Position numbers and translations under genes: made by a program. From assembly GCA_016719815.1 (NCBI GenBank), contig JADJYK010000014.1:62001-126000 (forward strand): 64,000 nt of DNA. Reading direction: 5' to 3'. Below the pieces are notes generated by a model. The model did not search any database. It was not told the origin of the DNA and saw nothing but the letters and a program-made list of their open reading frames with translations. This stretch comes from Chitinophagaceae bacterium (GTDB lineage Bacteria; Bacteroidota; Bacteroidia; Chitinophagales; Chitinophagaceae). Below, piece after piece: positions 35,111 to 46,532 of the stretch. Numbering within the stretch: position 1 is the first letter of the stretch; the number at the start of each line of letters is the position of its first letter.

Positions 35111-37569
35111 TTATCTTATTACAGTAACCGTTCCTTTTTGTTTTATTAAGTTGTTATTATCGTCAAGATATTCCAGTGTCCATACATATACTCCGGACTC
35201 TGCATCCTGTCCTTTATACCTTCCATCCCAGGATTCGCCGTATTTAACAGAATGAAATACCATATTTCCCCAACGGTTAAACACAGAAAAACTTTTCAAT
35301 GATTTCATCCCAATCAGATATGGGGTTAGAAAATCGTTGAGACCGTCACTATTGGGAGTAAAGGCTGTAGCCAGGTAATAGCCCGGTTTCTTAAGTATTT
35401 GCATCAATAAAGTGTCTGTTGTTACACAGGTATGCCCGTCTGTAATACCAATCAGATATTTAATATCTTCCCCGGTAGCAAAAAATTCGGTGTACTGCGT
35501 ATTATAACTGCTAAGTTGCTGCTGTGGCGTCCATAAATAAGCAGAACCTATTGTATCTCTTACATGAATAAAATGGCTGCTGCCCTGCGGTACGGTTATG
35601 GTCTTATAGCGTACTCCTTTATGTCCTGGATTTATCTGAACCTGCTTTGTTACAGATTTGGGAAACGCTTCGCATCCAAGTGCCGTCATCTCTGCCGCAC
35701 ATCGGTATTACCGGCTGTTGCATAGGTTACCGGCAACGGATTTTTGACTAACACTACCGCTCCGCCATTATTAAAAGTCCAGGAGTAGCCAACCTGCGGA
35801 GATCCATTTTCATTGCTGAGATTTGTAAATAATACCGGTCTGTTTACGCATATTGAATCCCATGTAAAATCAGCTTCCCCATTGGGCAATACATACAATC
35901 TTGATGATATACTGTCTTTACAGCCCCATTGAGTTGTGGCAACGAGTTCTGCATTATAATTTCCAACCGCCTGAAATATCTTATCAGCATCTGCAGTTTG
36001 CAAAGTTGAGCCATCACTAAATTTCCAATTGTAGGTCATGACAGCATTATCCGGTGCTGAAGAAGTATTCTTTGCATGGTATAATGCATTGGTAATACAC
36101 AAGGTGTCATTATCTGGCACAAACGAAGGTAATGGCTTCGAATGAACGTTTATATTAATCCCATTTGTTGTGTCGGTACAGCCATTTTGCACTACCTGTG
36201 CCCAATAAAGGCCGGTTGTTGCCGGCTGATAACTGTATCCGGTAGCCCCATTAACAGGCAGTGTGGCATTGTACCATTGTACGGAAACAGAACTGCTGTT
36301 TACCGTTAATGTAGCATTCGTTTCCCCAATACAAAAGTCAGAAGACCCATTAAGCCGGATAGCTGTGTCTACTGTAATATTTGAGACTATCGTGGTGTCC
36401 TCAGAAAAGCAGCCGGTAAGAATATCAGTTGTTTTCAAAATAAGCTCAGAAGGTGCTGGAGGTATATTCCATCCCATCGGATTTGAAATGAAAGGATTGC
36501 TGACCATGTTTGCTGGCCGCCATTCGTAAGTGTATCCGGTTACAGGCAATCCACCTAGCTGCGCTGTCTGATATTTACAAATACTTACATCCGGCCCCGC
36601 AACTGATATAGGTTTAGGTGAAACAGTAATAGTCGCATACAGTGTGTCTTTGCAACCAAATGAAGGATAGGGTGTAACCTCAACAGGAATCACAGTACCT
36701 ACAGATGGAGCAGGGTTTAGGGGTAAGTTTTGATTTGTACTCAATACAGTTGTAAATGTATTATCAGAAAACCACCTGTACGATTGAAAACCGAAAGGGG
36801 CAACAAGCGTTATTGAATTATCTCCCTGGCAAATGGTAGTTCCGGAAATAGCGCCATTACAGTTTGAGTTTACATCTACATATGCATAACCAAAATGGCC
36901 GCCCTGGGTACATTCTGTTGCAATAAACTCAAGTTCTATTGTTTTGCCTGCTAATCCGCTAAGGTTTAAAGTAACAGGAGTCCAGTCTTTATAAAGCACT
37001 GACGAATTAAAAGGTGAAGGCAGGAATCCGGGAAGTGACGATGAGGCAGTAAAATCGAATGTAACACAAGGAATGTTCTGTCCGGTTGAAATATCTTTTA
37101 TCCGTGCCCTGAAACGGGGTTGTGCTTCGGGAATGTGTCCGGGATTTTGCAAAACAACAGCATAATGAAAGAAAACAGAAAACACTGTCGCAGTGGCCGG
37201 AATATTATAAGTATACGAAACACTGCTGGCCTCCCATCCAATTCCTCCATTGGTTGTGGCTGTTTCATTTCCAATCATGGCGCTAAACCCACTGCCATTA
37301 GGACAAATTCTTGGAAAACCTCCATAAGGATCAGTGCCGTTAATTGCTGTTGGTACCATTCTGTGCAAACTTGGCATTTGTCCCGTACCCGTCCAGTTTA
37401 TGGTATTAATGCCCCCGCTAACTGACACAGTGCCGCTGCGACATACCCAATTCGTAAAGTTTCCCATTTCAAAATCCAGGTTGGGTGGACAAAGACCACT
37501 CTGTGCATCAACCGTGTTTATCAGTACAGAGAATAAAAGGGAACCCAGCAAAAACGTCTTCTTACCCAA
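35111..37569 (-). CDS. Secreted PKD-type protein with gliding-motility/T9SS type B C-terminus (one frameshift)
   Basis: Signal peptide (FLLGSLLFSVLINTVDAQ), then a large Cys-containing beta-rich region with a lectin-like N-terminal domain (NGTDPYGGFPRICPNGSGFS, FSVFFHYAVVLQ), Ig-like repeats (DTTIVSNITVDTAIRLNGSS) and a PKD domain (YNWKFSDGSTLQTAD, VGNYNAELVATTQWGCKDS). After the break near 35700 (one G missing) the C-terminal sorting domain follows: AFTPNSDGLNDFLTPYLIG, FSVFNRWGNMVFHSVKYGES and WDGRYKGQDAESGVYVWTLE, the CHU_C type carried by type IX secretion. Repaired length is about 820 residues. A surface adhesin is likely; the ligand is unknown. Confidence 0.85.
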
Positions 37570-37738
37570 TGTTTCATTATTAGCTGCATCAAATATATTT
37601 AAAAATTAGCCTCCGGGGCTGTTGTAATATTCAAAATACAACCAACTCTCAGGCAGAATGGAAGATGAATACAGAAAAGATTTCCGGACATAGTAATTTT
37701 CCGAATGAAAATCAGTTTAGAAACTGCCAAATGTCATT

Positions 37739-37768
37739 TTGATACAACTCTTTTATGACCTTTCTTTG
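37739..37768 (+). promoter_or_regulatory. Bacteroidota-type promoter for eno
   Basis: TTG at 37739-37741 and TTTCTTTG at 37761-37768 are 19 bases apart, matching the TTG/TAnnTTTG layout of Bacteroidota housekeeping promoters except for the first bases of the -7 box. It lies about 50 bases before the eno start. Confidence 0.5.
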
Positions 37769-37801
37769 CAACACGATTATTTGCCTTTGAATCATTAATA
37801 A

Positions 37802-39110
<1,309 letters not shown>

Positions 39111-39126
39111 AATCCTGATACCGGAA

Positions 39127-39164
39127 GTCAGAAGTCTGATATCTTGTTCGGGCTTCTGACTTTT
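39127..39164 (+). terminator. Terminator between eno and the ftsB-like gene
   Basis: GTCAGAAG (39127-39134) pairs with CTTCTGAC (39153-39160) across an 18-base loop, followed by TTTT. It begins 16 bases after the eno stop. Confidence 0.7.
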
Positions 39165-39174
39165 GCTTTTTACA

Positions 39175-39492
39175 ATGAAACTGCTAACCCACATTCCATC
39201 CTGGCTGAAAAACAAGTACTTAATAGCCTTTTTGGCTTTTTGTGTTGTTGTGCTATTTGTTGACAAAAATGATGTGTTCACACAACTAAATCGTAAAAAA
39301 GAACTTAAAGAACTTGAAAAAAGTAAAGCTCATTTTACTACGCAAATAGCCGCAGAACGTAAAGAACTGGAAGCACTTAAAACAAAACCTGCCACCCTCG
39401 AGAAATATGCCCGGGAAAAATACCTGATGAAAAAGGATAATGAAGAACTTTTCCTGGTACCGGAAAAGTCCGATCCTGACAATAATCAGTAA
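39175..39492 (+). CDS. FtsB/DivIC-family septum formation protein
   Basis: 105 residues with a short cytosolic end, one membrane helix (YLIAFLAFCVVVLFVDKN), a periplasmic coiled coil (KKELKELEKSKAHFTTQIAA) and the C-terminal PATLEKYAREKYLMKKDNEE motif, which is the FtsB/DivIC signature before the tail. These proteins join FtsL and FtsQ in the divisome. ATG 39175 (MKLLTHIPSW) is preferred over a start four codons upstream. The gene commonly follows eno in Bacteroidota, which supports the call. Confidence 0.85.
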   Translation: MKLLTHIPSWLKNKYLIAFLAFCVVVLFVDKNDVFTQLNRKKELKELEKSKAHFTTQIAAERKELEALKTKPATLEKYAREKYLMKKDNEELFLVPEKSDPDNNQ

Positions 39493-39593
39493 CCAACACA
39501 CAATAAGGCAACCTGAAGCCCGTTATTAATCCGGACGACTTTTAAAAACTATTACCGGACATCTAATTACTGGACAATTAATCGGTTTTGCCA

Positions 39594-39824
39594 ATGACCA
39601 ATTTTACTCCTGACGACTTATTGTTGTATTTGTACAAGGAAACCTCTGACATAGAAACCGCTGCTATTGAAGCAGCTCTTGAAAAGGACTGGACACTTCG
39701 TGAAAAACTAAATGTGCTTAAAACTGCAATGCACCGCCTTGACAAGATTACCGAATCACCCCGCACCCAATTAGTACTGAATGTACTTAACTATGCGAGG
39801 GAAAGGGCAACAGAAGAGGTTTAA
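39594..39824 (+). CDS. Conserved small helical protein of Chitinophagaceae type
   Basis: 76 residues from MTNFTPDDLLLYLYKETSDI, acidic and helical, continuing LEKDWTLREKLNVLKTAM and ending LNVLNYARERATEEV. The layout resembles the short N-terminal sigma-binding modules of anti-sigma proteins (DDLLLYLYKE, then a helix starting with DWTLREK), but there is no membrane helix. I recognise it as a recurring small protein of this bacterial group without a known role. It lies between the ftsB-like gene and nth. Confidence 0.65.
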   Translation: MTNFTPDDLLLYLYKETSDIETAAIEAALEKDWTLREKLNVLKTAMHRLDKITESPRTQLVLNVLNYARERATEEV

Positions 39825-39937
39825 CCATTTCATTTTCAAAAAACTTACGATGCACTCATTTATTTCATGGGTGCATTTTTATTTGCCCCAGCCATTCACC
39901 TGCTTGTGCCAATCAAATTTCAAACATAACTTGCATC

Positions 39938-40576
39938 ATGACCCGCAGGCAGCGATACGAGTTTATTATTGACTACTTTCAGAAAAATAGTCCTGAAGCA
40001 GAGACAGAACTTATTTACGACAATCCTTATCATCTCCTGGTGGCAGTAATCCTGTCTGCACAGTGTACCGATAAACGGGTGAACATAACTACTCCTGCCA
40101 TCTTTGAAAAATATCCAACAGTCGAAATACTGAGTAAAGCAACATTCGACGAACTGTTTCCTTTAATAAAAAGTATTTCTTACCCAAACAATAAAACAAA
40201 GCATCTGATTGGGATGGCCACAAAAGTTGTTGAGGATTTCAATAGCAAAATTCCTATGACGGTGGCAGAACTTGTTCAACTACCGGGAGTAGGACGAAAA
40301 ACAGCAAATGTTATTACATCTGTTATTGATCAGCAACCAAATATGGCAGTTGATACACATGTATTTAGGGTTAGCAAAAGACTCGGTCTTGTACCACAAA
40401 CGGCATCTACCCCTTTAGCAGTTGAAAAAGAGCTGGTTAAGAATATTCCAACGGCTTTAATTCACAAAGCTCATCATTGGCTTATTTTGCACGGCAGATA
40501 TATTTGTCTGGCCAGAAATCCAAAATGCACTAAATGCGGTCTTTCCGCAGTTTGCTGCTTCTTTAAAAAACAATAA
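39938..40576 (+). CDS. nth: Endonuclease III (DNA glycosylase/AP lyase)
   Basis: A 212-residue base-excision repair enzyme acting on oxidised pyrimidines. Landmarks are LVAVILSAQCTDKRVNITTP (catalytic Lys), the helix-hairpin-helix LPGVGRKTANVITSVI, catalytic Asp in MAVDTHVFRVSKRLGL and the 4Fe-4S set CLARNPKCTKCGLSAVC (C-x6-C-x2-C-x5-C). The frame is intact. The start MTRRQRYEF at 39938 is a good family match. The gene stands alone, with no evident operon partner. Confidence 0.96.
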   Translation: MTRRQRYEFIIDYFQKNSPEAETELIYDNPYHLLVAVILSAQCTDKRVNITTPAIFEKYPTVEILSKATFDELFPLIKSISYPNNKTKHLIGMATKVVEDFNSKIPMTVAELVQLPGVGRKTANVITSVIDQQPNMAVDTHVFRVSKRLGLVPQTASTPLAVEKELVKNIPTALIHKAHHWLILHGRYICLARNPKCTKCGLSAVCCFFKKQ

Positions 40577-40700
40577 TTTTTTCATTTATTGAATATGTTT
40601 ACCAGGAAATAAATTCTTATTTTTCCATTCCAATCCCTCTGAAACCTCTTACGACAATCCCCCTTACAAAAACCAACAACAGAAATTACTTAATAAAAAG

Positions 40701-41630
40701 TTGATGATGAGAAAACTATTGGTAGCTGGCATTCTCATGTGCAGTTCCCTGATTTACTTGCCAGTGAAAGCACAATACTATTTCTACAACGACAAGTATT
40801 ATGAAAATGCCGTTGTTTTTGAAGTTGGTGCGTCCGGCGGGATTATGAATTGCCTGACAGATCTGGGAGGCAACAAAGGCATTGGCAAAAAATTTATTAA
40901 AGACCTTAACTGGAAAAATACGAAACCAAGCTTTGGCGGTTATTTTCTGGCAAACTATATGGATAAAATTGCCTTACGCTTTGAAGGAACTTTTGGCGAG
41001 GTTATGGCATACGATAGTATTTTGAAAGATGTTGCAACTACTACAACAGGCCGCTACGAAAGAAACCTGAGTTTTAAAAGCAGAATTTCCGAATTTCAGC
41101 TGGCATTGGAAGTGCATCCTCTTATGTTCAGAAAATTTGATAACGAAGACCCTCCCCGGTGGTCGCCATACGGCATTGTAGGTGCCGGTTACTTTTCTTT
41201 TGATCCTAAAGCCAATCTGGACGGTATCTGGTATTCGTTGCAACCACTTCGCCTGGAAGGTCAGGGTTTTAAAGAGTACCCCGACCGTAAACCTTATAAA
41301 CTAAGCCAGATAAATATTGTGGGCGGGCTTGGAGTAAGGTACCAGCTAAGTCCAATGTTCAACACCAGGTTTGAAATTGTTCACCGTACATTATTTACAG
41401 ATTACCTGGATGATGCAAGTTCTAATAGTTATATCGACCCTGCATTATTTTATAACTATCTGCCCCCTGCACAGGCAGCAATTGCGCAGCGATTATATGA
41501 AAGAAAGTCTGAAATAACTCCTGAAGAACCCTCTAAGCGAACAGACGAAAGAGGCGATCCGGAAAATAATGATTCTTATTTTACAATTCAATTGAAAATC
41601 GGGTTTGCCCTCGGACGGCAAAAAAGATAA
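40701..41630 (+). CDS. Outer-membrane beta-barrel protein (DUF6089-like)
   Basis: A 309-residue protein with signal peptide (LLVAGILMCSSLIYLPVKAQ) and a barrel containing YYENAVVFEVGASGGIMNCL, KPSFGGYFLANYMDKIALRF, FQLALEVHPLMF, WSPYGIVGAGYFSFDP and SQINIVGGLGVRYQLSPM, with a terminal strand SYFTIQLKIGFALG. The family, often annotated DUF6089 in Bacteroidota, has no known function; the match is by memory of its pattern. A Pro/Glu-rich loop precedes the last strand. The frame is intact and there is no obvious operon partner. Confidence 0.7.
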   Translation: MMMRKLLVAGILMCSSLIYLPVKAQYYFYNDKYYENAVVFEVGASGGIMNCLTDLGGNKGIGKKFIKDLNWKNTKPSFGGYFLANYMDKIALRFEGTFGEVMAYDSILKDVATTTTGRYERNLSFKSRISEFQLALEVHPLMFRKFDNEDPPRWSPYGIVGAGYFSFDPKANLDGIWYSLQPLRLEGQGFKEYPDRKPYKLSQINIVGGLGVRYQLSPMFNTRFEIVHRTLFTDYLDDASSNSYIDPALFYNYLPPAQAAIAQRLYERKSEITPEEPSKRTDERGDPENNDSYFTIQLKIGFALGRQKR

Positions 41631-41778
41631 AATTCAATTTGACAAACAAGAGTTCTGTATAAAGAATTTTTTTTCCCTGCTTGCTCATCACTGCTGCAGA
41701 ATAATAAGATTCCGTTCCTTTTACAAAGTTTCAAATATATATCAGGCATTCTTATTCAGATTTGTATCGTAAGTAATA

Positions 41779-44700
41779 ATGAAACCAGGACTATATATAA
41801 CAGCGCTGCTGCATTGTTTGGCAAGTATTCATTCGAATGCGCAAAGAGTGTCCGACTACCGCTTTATAAACTTTGGAGCAAAAGATGGTCTCCTGGAAAA
41901 GATAGTTTATTGTGCCACTCAGGATAACCGGGGCTACATGTGGTTTGGAACAGCTACCGGACTATACCGTTATGATGGGCACACCTTTAACCATTTCAGA
42001 AGTCCCTTGGACAAAGGAGGCAGTGCTATTGGCAATATTTTGCAAGGTATTATGACAGATAATGATGGAAACCTCTGGCTTGGCAGTTATACATCAATGC
42101 AATGGTATAATCCTTATAAAAATAGATACTGGCAACCCGATCCTATAAAACCTGAAAATAAAATCCTCCTCAGCAGCTATATCCTCAATTTTTCAAAAGG
42201 AAAGTATATATGGATATCGACAAACAAAAATTTTGTTTACCGCTTTAATAAAAAAGATTCCTCTTTCCTTTCTCTTGCACCTCTTTATCCATCCGGCGCC
42301 AGCAGCTCCAGTATTGCTACTGCTGAATATGGAGATTATTTATACGACATTCACCCGGAAGGAATTTACATTTTCTCAATTGAAGGGAAGTACATAAAAA
42401 AAGCAGGCTTTACACCGGAAGATATTTCCAATGCCTTTTTTGTTCCCGGCGAAAAAGCTCTGTATCTGTCCACCTACCTGCATGGTGTGCAAAAATTCGA
42501 CATTGCATCCCACGATTATACTCACCTGTACCCGGAAAATAAACAGTTAAATAAAAACCATCTGCTTAGCATTGCAAAAGATAATGAGGGAAGTATTACG
42601 CAGGAGGTTATCCGCTTCATGTAGTACACCCCGGCAAAAAAAGAGTATCTTAATTTTTTCACCACCGAGTCAAATAATGAATACAGCCTTGCGGCTTCTA
42701 AGATTGTTAACATTTATACCGACCGGGAAAACAACCTGTGGCTGTGTGGTCATAGCGGATTAGCAGTTATTCCCTGGCAAAACAAACAAATAATAACAAT
42801 TTCTTTAAAAGATGAAACAACAGGTATTATAACCGAACCAACAGGTGTATACCATATTCCGGGTTCTCCGAATTATTTGCTTACAAACACCACGAGCCGG
42901 GGGTTGCAGGTAGCAGACAGAAATACAGGCAAAGCAGCTACTATTGTAAACACTTCAGAGCCTAATGCATTAAAAAAGAGAATCCGGGGTATCATCATTG
43001 CGCCAGACAATAATGTATATGCATCAGACGATATTCACTTCTTTAAATACAACGATACAAATAAAACATTATTGAATTATCCGCTCAGCGACCAGCACGG
43101 AAGACCGATAACAGGCATATCCAGAAATGTAACAGACCATACCGGAAGAATTTTCATTGGGAGCGAGAACAATGGATTTTATGTCTGGGATTATAAATCA
43201 GGTAACCTATTGCACTATAATAAGCGGGATGTGATAACATCTAACCGAAGCATAAAAGATAATGTATTGCTGCCAAACATCGTTGACAGCCAGAACAATG
43301 TTTGGTTTACCAGCACAGACGGTATTTATGAATACAGACAGAATGAAAACAAATACTACCATCACACCATCGCCGAAAATACAGGTGTACCAATGATGAC
43401 TGCAGCCAACTATATTGCAGAAGACAGGTTGCACCATTTCTGGATTGCCACTACCAATAATGGCCTCTATGAATTATACTTTGAAAAAGGGGGAGCCGCC
43501 GTATGGAAGAATTATACGGTAAATTCAGGTATTGGTCTTCCTTCAGATTTTTGCATCAAGGTCAAAAGCAGCTATACTGACAGTTCGCTATGGATTAGCA
43601 ATGGTTCCGGGCTATTGCGTTTCGATCCGGGACAAAAAAAAGTGATGAGCATCATTACCATGCAAAACGGCCTCACTCAGCACGGGCATGGTTATGCATT
43701 TAATATCTTCCCCGACAATATACTTGCGCACCTGTTTTATGGAAATTTAAATATTATTGACCTGGATGCTTACCAGCAAAATATGTTTACACCTGCAGTT
43801 CAGTTTAATTCAGTAAAAGTGCTTGATAAAGAAAAGATATACGGGCTGGATACAACAAAGGCAATATTGTACACAAAATATTACGAAAACTTTATTCAGT
43901 TTGAGTTTGCTTCGCTGGCATACAATAATGGCAACCAGGGGCAATATGCCTATATACTGGAAGGAGCCGATAAAAACTGGATACACTCAGGACAAAAAAA
44001 CACTGTATCGTATTCCGGTTTGCAGCCGGGTAATTATTATTTCAGAGTTAAAGCAGCAAATAATGATGGAATCTGGGGACCCGAGTCTGTTATCAAAATA
44101 ATTATACAACCCCCTTTTTACACTACCTGGTGGTTTATTTCAATGACTGTTCTTTCCTTTATTTCAGCCATATACTTCTGGAACAGGCTGCGAATACAAC
44201 AGGCCAGAAAAGAAGAAAAGCTTACGGCAGCATTTCAGCAGCAAATTGCTGAAACAGAAATGAAAGCCTTACGGGCACAAATGAACCCGCACTTCATTTT
44301 TAATTCGTTAAACAGTATTCAGAAATATATTTTAAAGAATGAACACTTTGAAGCCTCACAGTATCTCACTAAATTTTCCAGGCTTATAAGGCTTATTCTG
44401 GATCAGAGCCATCAAAATACAATTACACTTGGCAGTGAACTTGATTTACTGAAACTATATGTAGAGATGGAAAGCCTTCGTTTTGACAATAAGTTTGAAT
44501 ATAGCTTTGAAATAGACCCTTTCATCAGTACAGATACAGTAGAAATCCCTTCTATGCTTATTCAGCCGTACGTGGAAAATGCAATCTGGCACGGAATACT
44601 GCACAAAGAAGAAAAAGGAAAACTCACACTTCGGTTCATAAAAAAAGATGAAAATAAACTCCTTGTTACTATTGAAGACAATGGTGTGGGCCGGCAAAAA

Positions 44701-44901
44701 GCAGCCGAGTTAAAAAGTAAACAAATTTTAAAAAAGAAAAGCTATGGTATGCAAATCACAGAAAACCGAATTGCAGCAATAAACCGTATTCAAAATATTC
44801 ATGCTGCTGCACTGGTTACTGACCTGAAAGATGAAACTGGTACGGCAACGGGAACACGGGTTGATCTGAATATTCCTTTAAAGACAATTACCCACAAATA
44901 A
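41779..44901 (+). CDS. Hybrid-type sensor: propeller, Y_Y_Y domain and LytS-like histidine kinase (compensating frameshifts)
   Basis: A periplasmic two-component regulator propeller (repeats such as NRGYMWFGTATGLYRYDG and DGNLWLGSYTSMQWYNP), a Y_Y_Y domain (FASLAYNNGNQGQYAYILEG), one membrane helix (WWFISMTVLSFISAIYFW) and a LytS-type kinase with the His motif MNPHFIFNSLNSIQKY and ATP loop IEDNGVGRQKAAEL. Total about 1040 residues. An in-frame TAG at 42622-42624 lies between two compensating one-base changes: an added A near 42594 and one A fewer in the run near 42644-42650 would restore YYAGGYPLHVVHPGKKEYL. So I treat it as one gene. It is followed six bases later by its LytTR partner. Confidence 0.85.
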
Positions 44902-44906
44902 CTATT

Positions 44907-45656
44907 ATGATAACGGCAATACTTGTAGACGATGAAAAAAATGCTTTAGAAGTGCTTGAGATGCAGTTAAACCACTATTGCAAAGATGTGAACATTGTAG
45001 CAACCTGCGAAGGCGGGACGAAAGGTATTGCTGCTATTAAAAAACATGAACCCGATCTTGTATTTCTGGATATCGAAATGCCCCACAAAAACGGTTTTGA
45101 CGTATTAAACGAAACAAAAGACTTAAATTATAAAGTAATCTTTACAACTGCATACGATCAGTTTGCAATAAAAGCATTTAAATTTTCAGCAGTTGATTAT
45201 TTATTAAAACCGGTTGATATTACCGAGTTGCAGAAAGCAGTTGAAAAGTCGAAATCAATAAACAATGGTTCCCTTGACGAAAAATTACAAATGTTGCTCA
45301 ACCACCTGCGACCTGGCCCACAAAAGCTTACACATAAAATTGCTTTGCCGGTTGATGACGCTATGCAATTTATGGAACCCGATGATATTATCAGGTGTGA
45401 AAGCGACAGCAACTATACCCATATCTTTTTAGCAAATGGAAAGAAAATTACAATGGCCAAAACGCTGAAAGAAGTAGAAGAAAACATTACGGGTACTCCA
45501 TTCTTCCGCATACACCAAAGCCATCTTGTCAATATGAACCACATCAGCAAGTATATAAAAGGAGATAATGCTTATGTGATAATGAAAGATGGCACACAAA
45601 TTGGCATCAGCCGGAATAAGAAAGAAGCTTTCCTTGAAACATTCAGGAAGGTGTAA
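44907..45656 (+). CDS. LytTR response regulator
   Basis: A 249-residue regulator. The receiver has ILVDDEKNALEVLEMQL, the phosphoryl Asp in LVFLDIEMPHKNGFDVL, Thr in VIFTTAYDQFAIKAF and Lys in SAVDYLLKPVDITEL. The LytTR DNA-binding domain follows, with IALPVDDAMQFMEPDDIIRC, ESDSNYTHIFLANGKKITM and FFRIHQSHLVNMNHISKYIK. It starts six bases after the kinase stop, so the two form a classical pair. Target promoters are not recognisable from the window. Confidence 0.95.
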   Translation: MITAILVDDEKNALEVLEMQLNHYCKDVNIVATCEGGTKGIAAIKKHEPDLVFLDIEMPHKNGFDVLNETKDLNYKVIFTTAYDQFAIKAFKFSAVDYLLKPVDITELQKAVEKSKSINNGSLDEKLQMLLNHLRPGPQKLTHKIALPVDDAMQFMEPDDIIRCESDSNYTHIFLANGKKITMAKTLKEVEENITGTPFFRIHQSHLVNMNHISKYIKGDNAYVIMKDGTQIGISRNKKEAFLETFRKV

Positions 45657-45771
45657 AAACCATATCGTTAACATCCCAAAAAATTTCCACTTACTCAATA
45701 ATTCCGCATTCTGCTCAATTCTATACACTTAGCATCAGATAATACCTGACTTTTAATTTCAAAAATCAGAT

Positions 45772-46428
45772 ATGAATCGTTTATTCTTCCTCGCATGTGC
45801 TGCAGTAATTATTTCCTGCAATTCAAATAAAACAAAAGAAAGCACAGAAAACAAAGAAACTTCTTCCGCCATTACCGAAACAACCACTACCACGGCGCCG
45901 CCTGCTGAGGAAGAAATAGCAAAAGTGTCTTTTAAGGTAAACGACTCTCTTGCCCGTACGGCAAAAGGCTCCCATGCCAACAACCGTGATGAACAGATTG
46001 GCATCTACACTGAAACAACAAACTATTTATCACTCGGATTAATGGGCGATGTACCGGGCAGGCCACACAGAGGCTGGCTTAATTTCAGTATTATCGGTTT
46101 TAAGTTCGAACCGGGTGCTTATGTCATAACAAAAGATAACAATGCATCTTTTACCCGCTACGAAACAGAAAATGCCGGTGGTGCAGTGGGCTATGAGGCC
46201 AGCAGCTTAGATGTATTTAAAGGAACTGAGATGAGTTTAAACATTACTAAAATTGTTCCCGACCCGGATTCTTTTAACGGCAGGGACTGGCTGGCCAGCG
46301 GAACATTTTCTGCTAAGATGCTGATTAAAGAAGGTAATCCCTATAAAAGAACTTCCAATGAGGGAGTAAACATAACCGAAGGAACATTTGAAAATGTTAG
46401 GATTGCGGGAGGGCCGAAGGCAAACTAA
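45772..46428 (+). CDS. Hypothetical lipoprotein
   Basis: 218 residues with a lipoprotein signal (LFFLACAAVIISCNSNKT), a Thr/Glu-rich linker and a beta-rich domain (VSFKVNDSLARTAKGSHANN, WLNFSIIGFKFEPGAYVITK, GTEMSLNITKIVPDPDSF and SGTFSAKMLIKEG ending FENVRIAGGPKAN). I do not recognise a characterised family. It follows the sensor-regulator pair by 115 bases and ends before a terminator, so it may be a target or an independent gene. Confidence 0.7.
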   Translation: MNRLFFLACAAVIISCNSNKTKESTENKETSSAITETTTTTAPPAEEEIAKVSFKVNDSLARTAKGSHANNRDEQIGIYTETTNYLSLGLMGDVPGRPHRGWLNFSIIGFKFEPGAYVITKDNNASFTRYETENAGGAVGYEASSLDVFKGTEMSLNITKIVPDPDSFNGRDWLASGTFSAKMLIKEGNPYKRTSNEGVNITEGTFENVRIAGGPKAN

Positions 46429-46481
46429 CCGTATTACTAAGACCGACTTAACCCTTTTCCTCATCAACATAAGTATCAAAA

Positions 46482-46509
46482 TAAACGGGGCACAATGCCC
46501 CGTTTATTA
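46482..46509. terminator. Bidirectional terminator
   Basis: TAAACGGGGC (46482-46491) and GCCCCGTTTA (46497-46506) form a perfect ten-base stem with loop ACAAT, T-rich on plus and A-rich upstream. It serves the lipoprotein gene and the convergent korA gene. Confidence 0.9.
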
Positions 46510-46532
46510 TTTATAATTTAATCCTGTAACTA

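Noticed and set aside
42622..42624. TAG read as an amino acid (pyrrolysine) in the sensor kinase
   Set aside because: No pyl genes are seen, the residues around do not fit the family in this frame, and two compensating indels explain the break.
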